From the NCBI RefSeq assembly GCF_026340565.1, contig NZ_JAPEPB010000001.1, positions 5,184,501-5,248,500 on the forward strand: a DNA stretch of 64,000 nt, in the 5' to 3' direction. The DNA comes from Kitasatospora sp. NBC_01287. GTDB taxonomy: Bacteria > Actinomycetota > Actinomycetes > Streptomycetales > Streptomycetaceae. The notes below the pieces were generated by a model. It had not been told where the DNA came from, did not search any database, and saw only the letters and a list, made by a program, of their open reading frames with translations. Positions 23,902 through 31,360 of the stretch are shown here, one piece after another (the stretch's first letter is position 1; every line of letters starts with the position of its first letter). Position numbers and translations under genes: made by a program.

Positions 23902-25917
23902 GTGGACACCAGAACACCTCGGCGCCCCCGGTTTGGCCAAGCGGCAGGGATAGAGGCTGAGCCCGGCCTCAGCACCGTCAAGGTGCCGAGCGATCCGGCT
24001 CGGCTCAGCAGCACCCAGGTCAGCTTCCGGCTCAGACTGGCCGCGCCGGTCGCGCCGCTGCTCGACGCGCCGCCACCCCTGGCGGTGCCGTACGCGGACT
24101 CCTTCGGGCGGCCGTACGCGGCGTTGAACTACGGCGGTCGGCCCGGGCTGGTCCGGGTCGGCAGTGCCGACGCCGGCCCGGCCGCACTGGCGGGCGTGGG
24201 AGCCGCGCTGGGCGGCCCGGCGGCGGTCGGCGCGCCTCGGCGCAAGGGCCGGGTCACCGCCGTCACCTGGAGCGGCCAGGCCGCGCCGGGCGACCTGGCG
24301 GCCACTCAGCTGCTGGACGCGGTCCGGCTCAGCACCGTGCCCGCACCGGTCGGCGGCGCCGCCTCGCTCGGGTCGTCGTCGGCGTCGTCGTCGGCGTTCG
24401 GGGCGTCCGCGGGCGGCGGATCCTCGGTGGGTCTGGTCGACCCCGAGGAGACCCAGCCGCTGGAGGCCGTGCCGGGCTGGGACGACACGCCCGCCGACGG
24501 GTCGTACGGCTACGGCGGCAGGGGCCGCGGCACCTACGGCACGCGCGGGGCGGTGCCCCGGCAGCCGCACGGCTGGGCCGACGGCCCCGCGCCCTTCGGT
24601 GCCGAGCCGTACGGTTCCGAGTCGTCGGAGTCCCGGTCGGCCGGGCCCGCGTCCGCCAGGCCGCGTCCGCCCGTCGAGCCGCGGCTGGAGCGCGCCCGGC
24701 CGGCCGGCTGGAAGCCGAGCGGCGAGCTGCCCGAGCACTCGGCCGCCGCGGCCGGGGAGTCCAGCCGGCACTCCTGGCAGCCCCGCCGGAAGGTGGACCT
24801 CGGGCTGGTCCTGCTGCCGCTGCGCCTGCTGCTCGGCTCGCTCTCGGTCTACGCCGGGTTCAGCAAGCTCTGCGACCCGGTGTACTTCGACGGCGGCAAC
24901 CGCGGCTCGATGATGCGCTGGCTCTCCTCGCTGCACCCCTGGCAGCTGGCCCAGCCGCTGCTCGACTTCGCCATGGCGCACCCGGTCGGGGCCGGCCTCG
25001 GGGTGGCCTTCACCGAGATCGTGGTCGGCGTGCTCTCGCTGCTCGGCCTCTGGCAGCGGCTGGCCGCCGGTGCCGCGATGCTGCTCTCCGCCGCGCTCCT
25101 CTTCACCGTCAGCTGGCGCGCCGTGCCGGTCTACGACACGCCCGACCTGATCTTCCTCGCGGCCTGGAGCCCGCTGCTGATCGCCGGCGCGCCGTTCGCC
25201 TCGCTGGACGGCCGGCTCGCTCTGGAGGCCTGGCGCCGGTACGGACCGCAGGCGCCCAAGGCGGTGCGCCGCCGGGTGCTGCGCCGGGGCACCGTGGTGG
25301 CCGTCGTGGTGATCGGCCTGACCATGCTGGTCGGTTCGCTGCTGGGCGCGGCGGTGCGAACCGGCGGTCGGCCGCAGCCCGGCCCCGCCCAGCCGCCGAC
25401 CGACTACGGCCCGCCGGTCTGGCCGGCCGCCACCGTCGGCACCGGCGGGTCGCACGCCCCCGGCATGCCCGCGCCGGCTCCCCGGCCGGCCACCGGCTCC
25501 GCACCGCCCAGCACCGCGCCCTCGGCCGCTCCCGCCACCCCCTCGGCGCCGCCCTCGGCCGCGCCGACGGCCGGCCGGAGCGCGAAGGCCCGCCCGTCCA
25601 CGGCGGGCCGGGGCGGGGTGCCGGAGGGCTCGGCCACGGGTGGCAACCCCGCCGGGCCGGGCGGCGGTTCGCCCGCCGGGGCGCCGGCGGCCGGGGCCAC
25701 GCCCGCCGCCGGTGGCGCGGCTCCGGCGCCGGGCGGCACGCAGGGCAGCGGCTCCGGGGCGAGCACCCGGGCGCCGAAGGCCGCGCCGAGTGACGGCCTG
25801 ATCGGCGGCGTGCTGGGCAGCGGTCCGCCGCAGCTGCGGTTGCCGACGACGCTGGGCATGCCGGGCGCGGGTCCCGGAGCCTCGGGAGGCTCTTCGTCGG
25901 CAGCGCCGATGGCCTGA
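23902..25917 (+). CDS. DoxX-family membrane protein with long disordered flanks
   Basis: The 671-residue protein has a ~300-residue disordered N-terminus rich in Gly/Ser/Arg, then a DoxX-like four-helix membrane domain (about 300-430; L-R-L-L-L-G-S-L-S-V-Y-A-G-F-S-K-L, V-G-A-G-L-G-V-A-F-T-E-I). One further membrane helix (about 465-485) precedes a ~180-residue extracytoplasmic Pro/Ala/Ser/Gly tail. DoxX proteins are linked to thiol and redox membrane complexes in mycobacteria; the role here is not known. GTG 23902 is directly behind the palindrome; the true start could be internal because the N-terminus is not conserved. Confidence 0.78.
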   Translation: MDTRTPRRPRFGQAAGIEAEPGLSTVKVPSDPARLSSTQVSFRLRLAAPVAPLLDAPPPLAVPYADSFGRPYAALNYGGRPGLVRVGSADAGPAALAGVGAALGGPAAVGAPRRKGRVTAVTWSGQAAPGDLAATQLLDAVRLSTVPAPVGGAASLGSSSASSSAFGASAGGGSSVGLVDPEETQPLEAVPGWDDTPADGSYGYGGRGRGTYGTRGAVPRQPHGWADGPAPFGAEPYGSESSESRSAGPASARPRPPVEPRLERARPAGWKPSGELPEHSAAAAGESSRHSWQPRRKVDLGLVLLPLRLLLGSLSVYAGFSKLCDPVYFDGGNRGSMMRWLSSLHPWQLAQPLLDFAMAHPVGAGLGVAFTEIVVGVLSLLGLWQRLAAGAAMLLSAALLFTVSWRAVPVYDTPDLIFLAAWSPLLIAGAPFASLDGRLALEAWRRYGPQAPKAVRRRVLRRGTVVAVVVIGLTMLVGSLLGAAVRTGGRPQPGPAQPPTDYGPPVWPAATVGTGGSHAPGMPAPAPRPATGSAPPSTAPSAAPATPSAPPSAAPTAGRSAKARPSTAGRGGVPEGSATGGNPAGPGGGSPAGAPAAGATPAAGGAAPAPGGTQGSGSGASTRAPKAAPSDGLIGGVLGSGPPQLRLPTTLGMPGAGPGASGGSSSAAPMA

Positions 25918-26018
25918 GCACCGACGGCCTGAGCACCGATGGCCTGAGGAGCTGACGGCCTGAGGAGCTGATGGCCTGAGCGCCGACGGCCTGAGGAGTC
26001 GATGGCCTGAGCGCCGGT
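25911..26018. repeat. Seven 15-16-bp tandem repeats starting in the DoxX stop codon
   Basis: Each unit begins GGCCTGAG and ends with GAC, GAT or similar (starts 25911, 25926, 25941, 25957, 25973, 25988, 26004). The first unit holds the last codon and the TGA stop of the DoxX gene. Confidence 0.85.
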
Positions 26019-26063
26019 CGGCCGCAGGGACGGCTCCGCCGGGTCCTGTGGCTCGCTCAACTG

Positions 26064-26103
26064 CCGATCGCCCCTTCCTGGTTCTCCGGGAAGGGGCGAT
26101 CGG
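26064..26103. terminator. Bidirectional terminator
   Basis: Fifteen-base arms (CCGATCGCCCCTTCC and its complement) enclose a 10-nt loop and a TTTG follows. It separates the DoxX gene from the convergent nucleotidyltransferase gene. Confidence 0.8.
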
Positions 26104-26147
26104 TTTGTGCGCGGCGCAGGTGAGTGTGCGTCAGTTCTACCTGGGGG

Positions 26148-26966
26148 TCAGCTCCGCTGCAGTGAGGCCAGCTCCTTGGCGGCCTCGGTGAGGTCCTTCG
26201 CGGTGTCGATCGCCCGCCAGTACACGCCCTGCGGCAGCTGGTAGCCCGCCAGCCGCCTGGCGCGGGCGAGTTGGGGGAAGGTGGTGCGCTCGTGGTCGCC
26301 GACGTCCGGCAGCAGCTCGGCGAAGCCCGGCGCGAAGACGTAGAGGCCCGCGTTGATCAGGAAGGGCGAGGGCGGCGCTTCGATGAAGTCGAGCACATTG
26401 CCGAACCGGTCCGTCTCCACCGCGCCCCACGGGATCCGCGGCCGGGCCAGTGCGAGGGTGGCGAGGGCGTCCCGCTCGTGGTGGAAGGCGGCCATCTCAC
26501 GCAGGCTGAACCGGGTCCAGATGTCCCCGTTGGTCGCGTACCAGGGCTCGTCCGGCCTGGGCAGCGCCCGCGCGGCGAACTTCAGCCCGCCGCCCCGGCC
26601 CAGCGGTTCGGCCTCGACCACGGTGCGGGCGCGGAGCGGCAGTTCGGCCTGGTCCAGCCAGGCCTGCAACACCTCGGCCAGATGGCCGCAGGAGATCACC
26701 ACGTCGGTCACGCCTTCGGCTGCCAGCCAGGCGAGTTGGTGTCCGACGATCGGCGTGCCGGTGCCGGGGATCTCGACCAGCGGCTTGGGCCGGTCATCGG
26801 TGTACGGCCGCAGGCGCGAGCCCTGACCGCCGGCCAGGATCACGGCCTGCGTGACCGTGGGCGCCCCGATCGGGGCAGCCCGCGCGGCCGTGGTGGCCGC
26901 CTCGGCGGACGGGCCCTGGGCGGGGCTGGGGGCTTGCGGGGCGGCGGGGAGGTCGAAGCCGGTCAT
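26148..26966 (-). CDS. Sugar-phosphate nucleotidyltransferase
   Basis: The 272-residue protein has ~35 disordered residues and then an NTP_transferase domain: A-V-I-L-A-G-G-Q-G-S-R-L-R-P-Y-T, R-P-K-P-L-V-E-I, N-G-D-I-W metal-binding aspartate, and I-N-A-G-L-Y-V-F. It would form a nucleotide sugar from a sugar 1-phosphate and NTP; whether the product is GDP-mannose or another cannot be told, as no acyltransferase domain follows. ATG 26966 is the only plausible start. It is conserved upstream of msiK in streptomycetes. Confidence 0.88.
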   Translation of the reverse strand: MTGFDLPAAPQAPSPAQGPSAEAATTAARAAPIGAPTVTQAVILAGGQGSRLRPYTDDRPKPLVEIPGTGTPIVGHQLAWLAAEGVTDVVISCGHLAEVLQAWLDQAELPLRARTVVEAEPLGRGGGLKFAARALPRPDEPWYATNGDIWTRFSLREMAAFHHERDALATLALARPRIPWGAVETDRFGNVLDFIEAPPSPFLINAGLYVFAPGFAELLPDVGDHERTTFPQLARARRLAGYQLPQGVYWRAIDTAKDLTEAAKELASLQRS

Positions 26967-27047
26967 GGGCAGCAGGATAGGCCTGCTGCCCTGCCGTACC
27001 CGGTTCCCGCAGCCCGCCGCGGGGCGGCGGCGGTCGGTGACGCGTCG

Positions 27048-27506
27048 TCAGCCGGCGATGCCGGCCGCGAAGGACCCGTCGCAGACCGGACGCGCGACGG
27101 ACCGGGCGCGCTGCACGTCGCCCTGGTACAGCTTGAGCGTGGCCTGCCCCAACTCCTTGGCGAGCGTGGTGCAGTAGGGAGTCAGGTTCGGCTCCTCGGT
27201 CATGCTGCGCTCCAGCAGGTCGAGCGCGGCGGCGGCACCGCGCGAGCGCAGCTCCGACATCAGGTCGGTGCGCAGGGCGTCCTGCGGCGACAGGCCCGGG
27301 TGGGCGGTGGTGCCGGTGACGTCGGCGGTGGTGGCGGTGCGGCCGATGCCACCACCGCTGCCGCTGGCGGCGGCGACCACCTGCTGGCTGTCGTTAACCG
27401 GCGGCGCCCAGGCCACCCGGGTCACGGCGAGGGTGCCTGTGGTCACCAGGATCACAGGCAGGGTGAGGGCGATGGTCTGGCCGATGCGGCGAACGAGCTG
27501 CTTCAC
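27048..27506 (-). CDS. Membrane-anchored extracytoplasmic protein of unknown function
   Basis: The 152-residue protein has one N-terminal membrane helix or uncleaved signal (about residues 10-33, after K-Q-L-V-R-R). A Gly/Thr-rich linker (45-72) and a helical domain follow, with two cysteines (T-P-Y-C-T-T and R-P-V-C-D-G) that could pair outside the cell. I do not recognise the family. It lies between the nucleotidyltransferase and msiK, a conserved position. Confidence 0.75.
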   Translation of the reverse strand: MKQLVRRIGQTIALTLPVILVTTGTLAVTRVAWAPPVNDSQQVVAAASGSGGGIGRTATTADVTGTTAHPGLSPQDALRTDLMSELRSRGAAAALDLLERSMTEEPNLTPYCTTLAKELGQATLKLYQGDVQRARSVARPVCDGSFAAGIAG

Positions 27507-27653
27507 GCCAGTGAGGGTAGCGTCGTGTGAGGACCTCCCGACACTCCGTCACACGGACGAGTGACGGCATGGCGCGGCCCCGCCGGACGGGTGTCCGACG
27601 GGGCCACGGTAACCGTGCTCCTGTACGCCGCCCCGGTCCCGGGGCCTCGCACG

Positions 27654-28745
27654 TCAGCCGCTGAGGCGGGCACCCGTGCTGGTCGAGAAGACGTGCGTCT
27701 CGCCGCCGGTCGGGACCACGTGCACGGTCTCGCCCTTCTGCGGGATCTGCCGGCCGTTGACCCGCACCACGATGTCCGCGTCCTCGCCACCGATCTTGGT
27801 GGTGCCGTAGACGAAGCCGTCCGCGCCGAGCTCCTCGACCACGTTGACCGTCACGGCCACGCCCTCGATGCCGCCACCGGAGACGATCTGGAAGTGCTCC
27901 GGGCGGATGCCGACGGTCACCGTCTTGTCGCTGCCGGCGCCGACCAGCTGCTCGCGGTCGATGTTGATCACCGAACCGCCGAACTTCACGCCGCCGTCCA
28001 CCAGCGGCACCTCGACCAGGTTCATCGCGGGCGAGCCGATGAAGCCGGCCACGAAGACGTTGGCGGGCTTGTCGTACATCCTCCGCGGCGTGTCCACCTG
28101 CTGCAGCAGGCCGTCCTTGAGCACCGCGACGCGGTCGCCCATGGTCATGGCCTCGGTCTGGTCGTGCGTCACGTAGACCGTGGTGATGCCCAGGCGGCGC
28201 TGCAGGCCGGCGATCTGGGTGCGGGTGGAGACGCGGAGCTTGGCGTCCAGGTTGGAGAGCGGCTCGTCCATCAGGAAGACCTGCGGCTCGCGGACGATCG
28301 CGCGGCCCATCGCCACACGCTGGCGCTGGCCGCCGGAGAGCGCCTTCGGCTTGCGGTCCAGGTACTGGGTGAGGTCGAGGATCTTCGCGGCCTCCTCGAC
28401 CTTCTGGCGGATCTCGGCCTTGTTGACGCCGGCGATCTTGAGCGCGAAGCCCATGTTGTCCGCGACGGACATGTGCGGGTAGAGCGCGTAGTTCTGGAAC
28501 ACCATCGCGATGTCCCGGTCCTTGGGCGGCAGGTGGGTCACATCGCGCTCGCCGATCCGGATCGCGCCGCCGTTGACGTCCTCCAGACCCGCCAGCATCC
28601 GCAGGCTGGTCGACTTGCCGCAGCCGGAGGGGCCGACCAGCACGAGGAACTCGCCGTCCTCGATGTGCAGGTCCAGCGCGTCGACGGCGGGCTTGTCGCC
28701 GCCCGGGTAGAGGCGGGTCGCCTTGTCGTACGTGACAGAAGCCAT
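27654..28745 (-). CDS. msiK: Multiple-sugar ABC transporter ATPase MsiK
   Basis: MsiK energises several carbohydrate ABC importers encoded elsewhere (cellobiose, maltose, xylobiose and others in streptomycetes). The 363-residue protein has Walker A G-P-S-G-C-G-K-S-T, Q-loop F-Q-N-Y-A-L-Y-P-H, signature L-S-G-G-Q-R-Q-R-V, Walker B V-F-L-M-D-E-P, the H-loop Y-V-T-H-D-Q, and a C-terminal MalK-type TOBE domain (G-I-R-P-E-H-F). ATG 28745 has GAAGGAGA upstream. The gene stands alone without permease genes, as is typical for a shared ATPase. Confidence 0.95.
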   Translation of the reverse strand: MASVTYDKATRLYPGGDKPAVDALDLHIEDGEFLVLVGPSGCGKSTSLRMLAGLEDVNGGAIRIGERDVTHLPPKDRDIAMVFQNYALYPHMSVADNMGFALKIAGVNKAEIRQKVEEAAKILDLTQYLDRKPKALSGGQRQRVAMGRAIVREPQVFLMDEPLSNLDAKLRVSTRTQIAGLQRRLGITTVYVTHDQTEAMTMGDRVAVLKDGLLQQVDTPRRMYDKPANVFVAGFIGSPAMNLVEVPLVDGGVKFGGSVINIDREQLVGAGSDKTVTVGIRPEHFQIVSGGGIEGVAVTVNVVEELGADGFVYGTTKIGGEDADIVVRVNGRQIPQKGETVHVVPTGGETHVFSTSTGARLSG

Positions 28746-29046
28746 GACTGTACGTCTCCTTCACCGGCAGGAACGTGCCGGACGATCCGAGTAAAGGGGT
28801 GGAGTGGTGCACACTGGCCGGCCTCGTGGCCCAGTGGCCTGGACCACCTGAGAACCGGCTGCGGCCGAGGCTACCTGCCCCTTTCCCCCTTGTCAGCCCC
28901 CTCCCCCCACTCACCCCGTACCGGTCCGGTCACATTCCCGCCCGACCCCCGCCGATCTTCCCCGCCACACACCCCCACACGCCCCGCCCCTGCCGGTAGA
29001 CTGCGACCCGGTTGCCCCCACGGCCTCGGCCGGGGACGGCTGCCGT
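28746..29046. other. 301-bp region between msiK and tRNA-Thr
   Basis: No gene is seen. It holds the msiK 5' region with a G-rich tract on the msiK coding strand (28878-28916), a strongly pyrimidine-rich plus strand to about 28990, and a -10-like TAGACT (28997-29002) for the tRNA. Confidence 0.7.
28878..28916 (-). promoter_or_regulatory. Potential G-quadruplex upstream of msiK
   Basis: On the minus strand five runs of 4-6 G occur within 39 nt, with loops of 5, 1, 7 and 3 nt. This fits the G4 motif. It lies 130-170 nt upstream of the msiK start on the sense strand. Confidence 0.45.
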
Positions 29047-29120
29047 GCCTCCTTAGCTCAGCTGGCCAGAGCACCGCTCTTGTAAAGCGGGGGTCGTCGG
29101 TTCGAACCCGACAGGGGGCT
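29047..29120 (+). tRNA. tRNA-Thr (anticodon TGT)
   Basis: The cloverleaf can be folded by eye: acceptor GCCTCCT with AGGGGGC, D-arm GCTC...GAGC, anticodon stem CCGCT/AGCGG with loop CTTGTAA (anticodon TGT, reading ACA), and T-arm GTCGG-TTCGAAC-CCGAC. CCA is not encoded. Its 3' 36 nt recur exactly at 30002-30037. Confidence 0.93.
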
Positions 29121-29121
29121 C
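29081..29121. repeat. Left att-like repeat (tRNA 3' end)
   Basis: These 41 nt in the tRNA 3' half match 29997-30037 with a single mismatch; the last 36 nt are identical. The left copy completes the functional tRNA gene. Confidence 0.8.
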
Positions 29122-29279
29122 CGTGAACCACCTCGGATGAGCTGCGGGTTCGGCCTTCTGGGGGCTCCGTCGCCGGCCTCGGACGAATCGTCCGGGGCCG
29201 TTTGCGTGAGCGGCGCGGCGGGGCACGGGGTGGTATCGCGCCGGGGTGCCTGTGTCGAGCGGTCGGCATGATGACTGGC

Positions 29280-29555
29280 ATGGCAACGAAGAAGTACACG
29301 GTGACGCTGCCGGAGGAACTGGCGGAGGAGATCCGCTCCGAGGTGGGGTCGGGCGGGTTCAGCCGGTACGTCGCGCAGGCTGTGGAGCGTCAGCGCGAGC
29401 GAGATCACCTGCACGAGTTCGTCGGCTGGTGGGAGGGCGAGCACGGCGAAGTGACCGACGCGGAGCTGGCGCTCGCAGAGGCGGAGAGGCTCGGGCTGCA
29501 ACGGCAGCACGCGGAGTGCGAGGCTCGATCTGTGCCTCATCGCAAGGCCGGTTGA
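29280..29555 (+). CDS. Ribbon-helix-helix antitoxin
   Basis: The 91-residue protein begins T-K-K-Y-T-V-T-L-P-E-E-L-A-E-E-I, the beta-strand plus helix of CopG-like RHH proteins, followed by G-F-S-R-Y-V-A-Q-A-V-E. The C-terminal half is acidic and would neutralise the toxin. The stop overlaps the toxin ATG (TGATG), standard for vapBC-type operons. A -10-like CATGAT (29267-29272) lies 7 nt before the ATG, so the operon may be leaderless. It is the first gene after the tRNA. Confidence 0.85.
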   Translation: MATKKYTVTLPEELAEEIRSEVGSGGFSRYVAQAVERQRERDHLHEFVGWWEGEHGEVTDAELALAEAERLGLQRQHAECEARSVPHRKAG

Positions 29556-29950
29556 TGTCCGAGCTCGTCTACCTGCTCGACAGCGAGGGCTTGTCTCAAG
29601 CCGTTCTCGGGCACCGCGCGATGGGTGCCCGACTGAAGGATGCGGACCGCTCCGGCATCCGGGTCATGACCACGTCGATGGCGCTCGTCGAGGCGTATCG
29701 CAGGCGCGTCAAGAAGGCCGTGTGGGCATGGACCCTCTCCGGGATCGCAGTGGAACCGGTGACGAGGGAGATCGCGGGGGAGGCGATCGAGCTGCTGGAG
29801 ACGGCCGGGCTGCGTGGGCACACGTACGCCATCGACGCTGCTCTGGCCGCGGTGGCGCTGCGTCAGCGTGGCGACGTCACGATCTTCACGTCCGACGAGG
29901 AGGACATGAGACTTCTCTGCGGGGATCGGGTCGTTGTCAGAGGGATCTGA
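29555..29950 (+). CDS. PIN-domain (VapC-like) toxin ribonuclease
   Basis: The 131-residue protein is a PIN domain, expected to cut tRNA or rRNA when free of antitoxin. Acidic residues for metal binding are in Y-L-L-D-S-E, M-A-L-V-E-A-Y, Y-A-I-D-A-A-L and F-T-S-D-E-E-D, matching the four-acid PIN core. It starts on the ATG that overlaps the antitoxin stop. It lies within the 916-bp segment bounded by the tRNA repeats and has no integrase or relaxase near it. Confidence 0.85.
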   Translation: MSELVYLLDSEGLSQAVLGHRAMGARLKDADRSGIRVMTTSMALVEAYRRRVKKAVWAWTLSGIAVEPVTREIAGEAIELLETAGLRGHTYAIDAALAAVALRQRGDVTIFTSDEEDMRLLCGDRVVVRGI

Positions 29951-29996
29951 AGCTGGAGAGGCTCGGGACGTGAGCCGGACCGGAAAGCCCTTGTTC

Positions 29997-30037
29997 TGTA
30001 GAGCGGGGGTCGTCGGTTCGAACCCGACAGGGGGCTC
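29997..30037. repeat. Right att-like repeat (partial tRNA-Thr copy)
   Basis: Only the anticodon-to-3' half of the tRNA is present; no D-arm or 5' acceptor strand precedes it. The copy is 916 bp from the tRNA copy and lies 47 nt after the toxin stop. Confidence 0.8.
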
Positions 30038-30143
30038 GGCGCGTGGCGCGTCCGTGGACGCCGGAGAGAGGTGGTTCGGCGCCGACTTGATGGACCCCAC
30101 CCTGGCCCGGCTCGAACACGGCTGGCCCCCTCCACGACAAACG

Positions 30144-30172
30144 GACCGGCGCATGGGGGTCTTGCGCCGGTC
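30144..30172. terminator. Hairpin between the toxin-antitoxin segment and the deacetylase gene
   Basis: Arms GACCGGCGCA and TGCGCCGGTC flank a 9-nt loop. The rest of the 240-bp gap (30038-30277) shows nothing recognisable. Confidence 0.5.
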
Positions 30173-30277
30173 GACGCAGGGCGGGAGAAGCCTAACGGCA
30201 GCGCCGAGGCCGTGTCGGATCGGGCGGTACGCGACGGGCAACCAGGGGCAGTGCGAGGCCGAAGCCGGCCGGGGGGC

Positions 30278-31147
30278 TCAGAGGGTGACGAAGGTGAGGC
30301 CCTTGGCCTTGAGGGCGGGCAGGACGGTTTTGAGGGCGTCCAGGGTCTGGGAGCGGTCGCCGCCGCCGTCGTGGCAGAGGAGGATGTCGCCGGGGCGGGC
30401 GGCCATGAGCTTTTCGGTGATCTTGGGGACACCGGGGCGGGACCAGTCGCGGGGGTCGACGTCCCAGTCGATGGGGATCATGCCGTACTTGGCGGCGGCC
30501 GCGAAGACGGCGGGGGACCAGTCGCCGCCTGGGGAGCGGAAGAGGGTGGGGGCGGGGGCGCCGGCGTCCACGATGGCGGACTGGGCGTTGGCGATCTGCT
30601 GCTCGATCTGGGCGCCGGTGCGGTGCGAGAAGGGCTGCGGGTGGGTCATCGTGTGGTTGGCCACGGTGTGTCCGTCGGCGGCGAGTTGGCGGATCAGGTC
30701 CTTGTAGTTGTGCGCCTGGCTGCCGACCACGTTGAAGGTGGCCCGGATGTCGTACTTGCGCAGCAGGGCCAGCACCTGCGGGGTGTAGTGCGGGTCGGGG
30801 CCGTCGTCGATGGTCAGCGCGATCGCGTCGGTGGGCGCGTCCGGCAGCAGGTCGTGCACCTTGTAGACGGGCTTGCCGCGCACCGCGAGCGGGGAGGCCG
30901 CCGAGGGGCTGGGCAGGGCGGCGATGGCCTTCGGGTCGACGGGGGCGGCCGGGGAGAAGGCGTCGGACGGGCTCGGCTCGGGCGCGGCGCCGTGGGCGTG
31001 GGCCGAGCCGGAGCAGCCGGCCAGCGCGGCGGAGGCGAGCGAGGCCGCGCCCAGGGTGGTCCAGGCGAGCAGGCGGCGGCGGGACGGCTGGGCGGAGTCG
31101 GCGGGCCGGGGTGCGTCGGACGGCCGGAGCGGCCGGGATATCGGCAT
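30278..31147 (-). CDS. Polysaccharide deacetylase, Tat-type lipoprotein
   Basis: The 289-residue precursor starts with a twin-arginine-like S-R-R-R-L-L-A-W and a lipobox L-A-G-C, so it is probably a Tat-exported lipoprotein. The NodB domain has T-I-D-D-G-P-D (catalytic base and metal aspartate), H-T-M-T-H-P (metal histidines), R-S-P-G-G-D and L-C-H-D-G-G. It should remove N-acetyl groups from peptidoglycan or another wall glycan. ATG 31147 is chosen because the signal peptide begins there; a very long extension upstream is not coding. A 13-bp direct repeat lies upstream. Confidence 0.9.
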   Translation of the reverse strand: MPISRPLRPSDAPRPADSAQPSRRRLLAWTTLGAASLASAALAGCSGSAHAHGAAPEPSPSDAFSPAAPVDPKAIAALPSPSAASPLAVRGKPVYKVHDLLPDAPTDAIALTIDDGPDPHYTPQVLALLRKYDIRATFNVVGSQAHNYKDLIRQLAADGHTVANHTMTHPQPFSHRTGAQIEQQIANAQSAIVDAGAPAPTLFRSPGGDWSPAVFAAAAKYGMIPIDWDVDPRDWSRPGVPKITEKLMAARPGDILLCHDGGGDRSQTLDALKTVLPALKAKGLTFVTL

Positions 31148-31185
31148 GGCGGGACCTCGGGGCAGGCGGGCGGGCTGGAGACCGC

Positions 31186-31216
31186 GGGACGGATACGTCT
31201 GACGGGACGGATACGT
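31186..31216. repeat. 13-bp direct repeat upstream of the deacetylase
   Basis: GGGACGGATACGT occurs at 31186-31198 and 31204-31216 (period 18), 39-69 bp upstream of the minus-strand start. It could be a binding site for a tandem-binding activator. Confidence 0.5.
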
Positions 31217-31360
31217 ATGAACCGACGCTGCGCGTGCCAGGACAGTTCCTGAGTGCCCGCTGGGAATTGTGCCCGGCCCGGCTTGATCGGCCGCCGGCCC
31301 TGGATGAGACTGGAGCGCCGACCGGGTGAGCCGTCGGCGTTGTCTGGGGGGATCACGCGG

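Noticed and set aside
29997..30037. A second tRNA-Thr gene
   Set aside because: Only the 3' half is present. The upstream bases form neither a D-arm nor the 5' acceptor strand, so it is a repeat of the tRNA end and not a gene.
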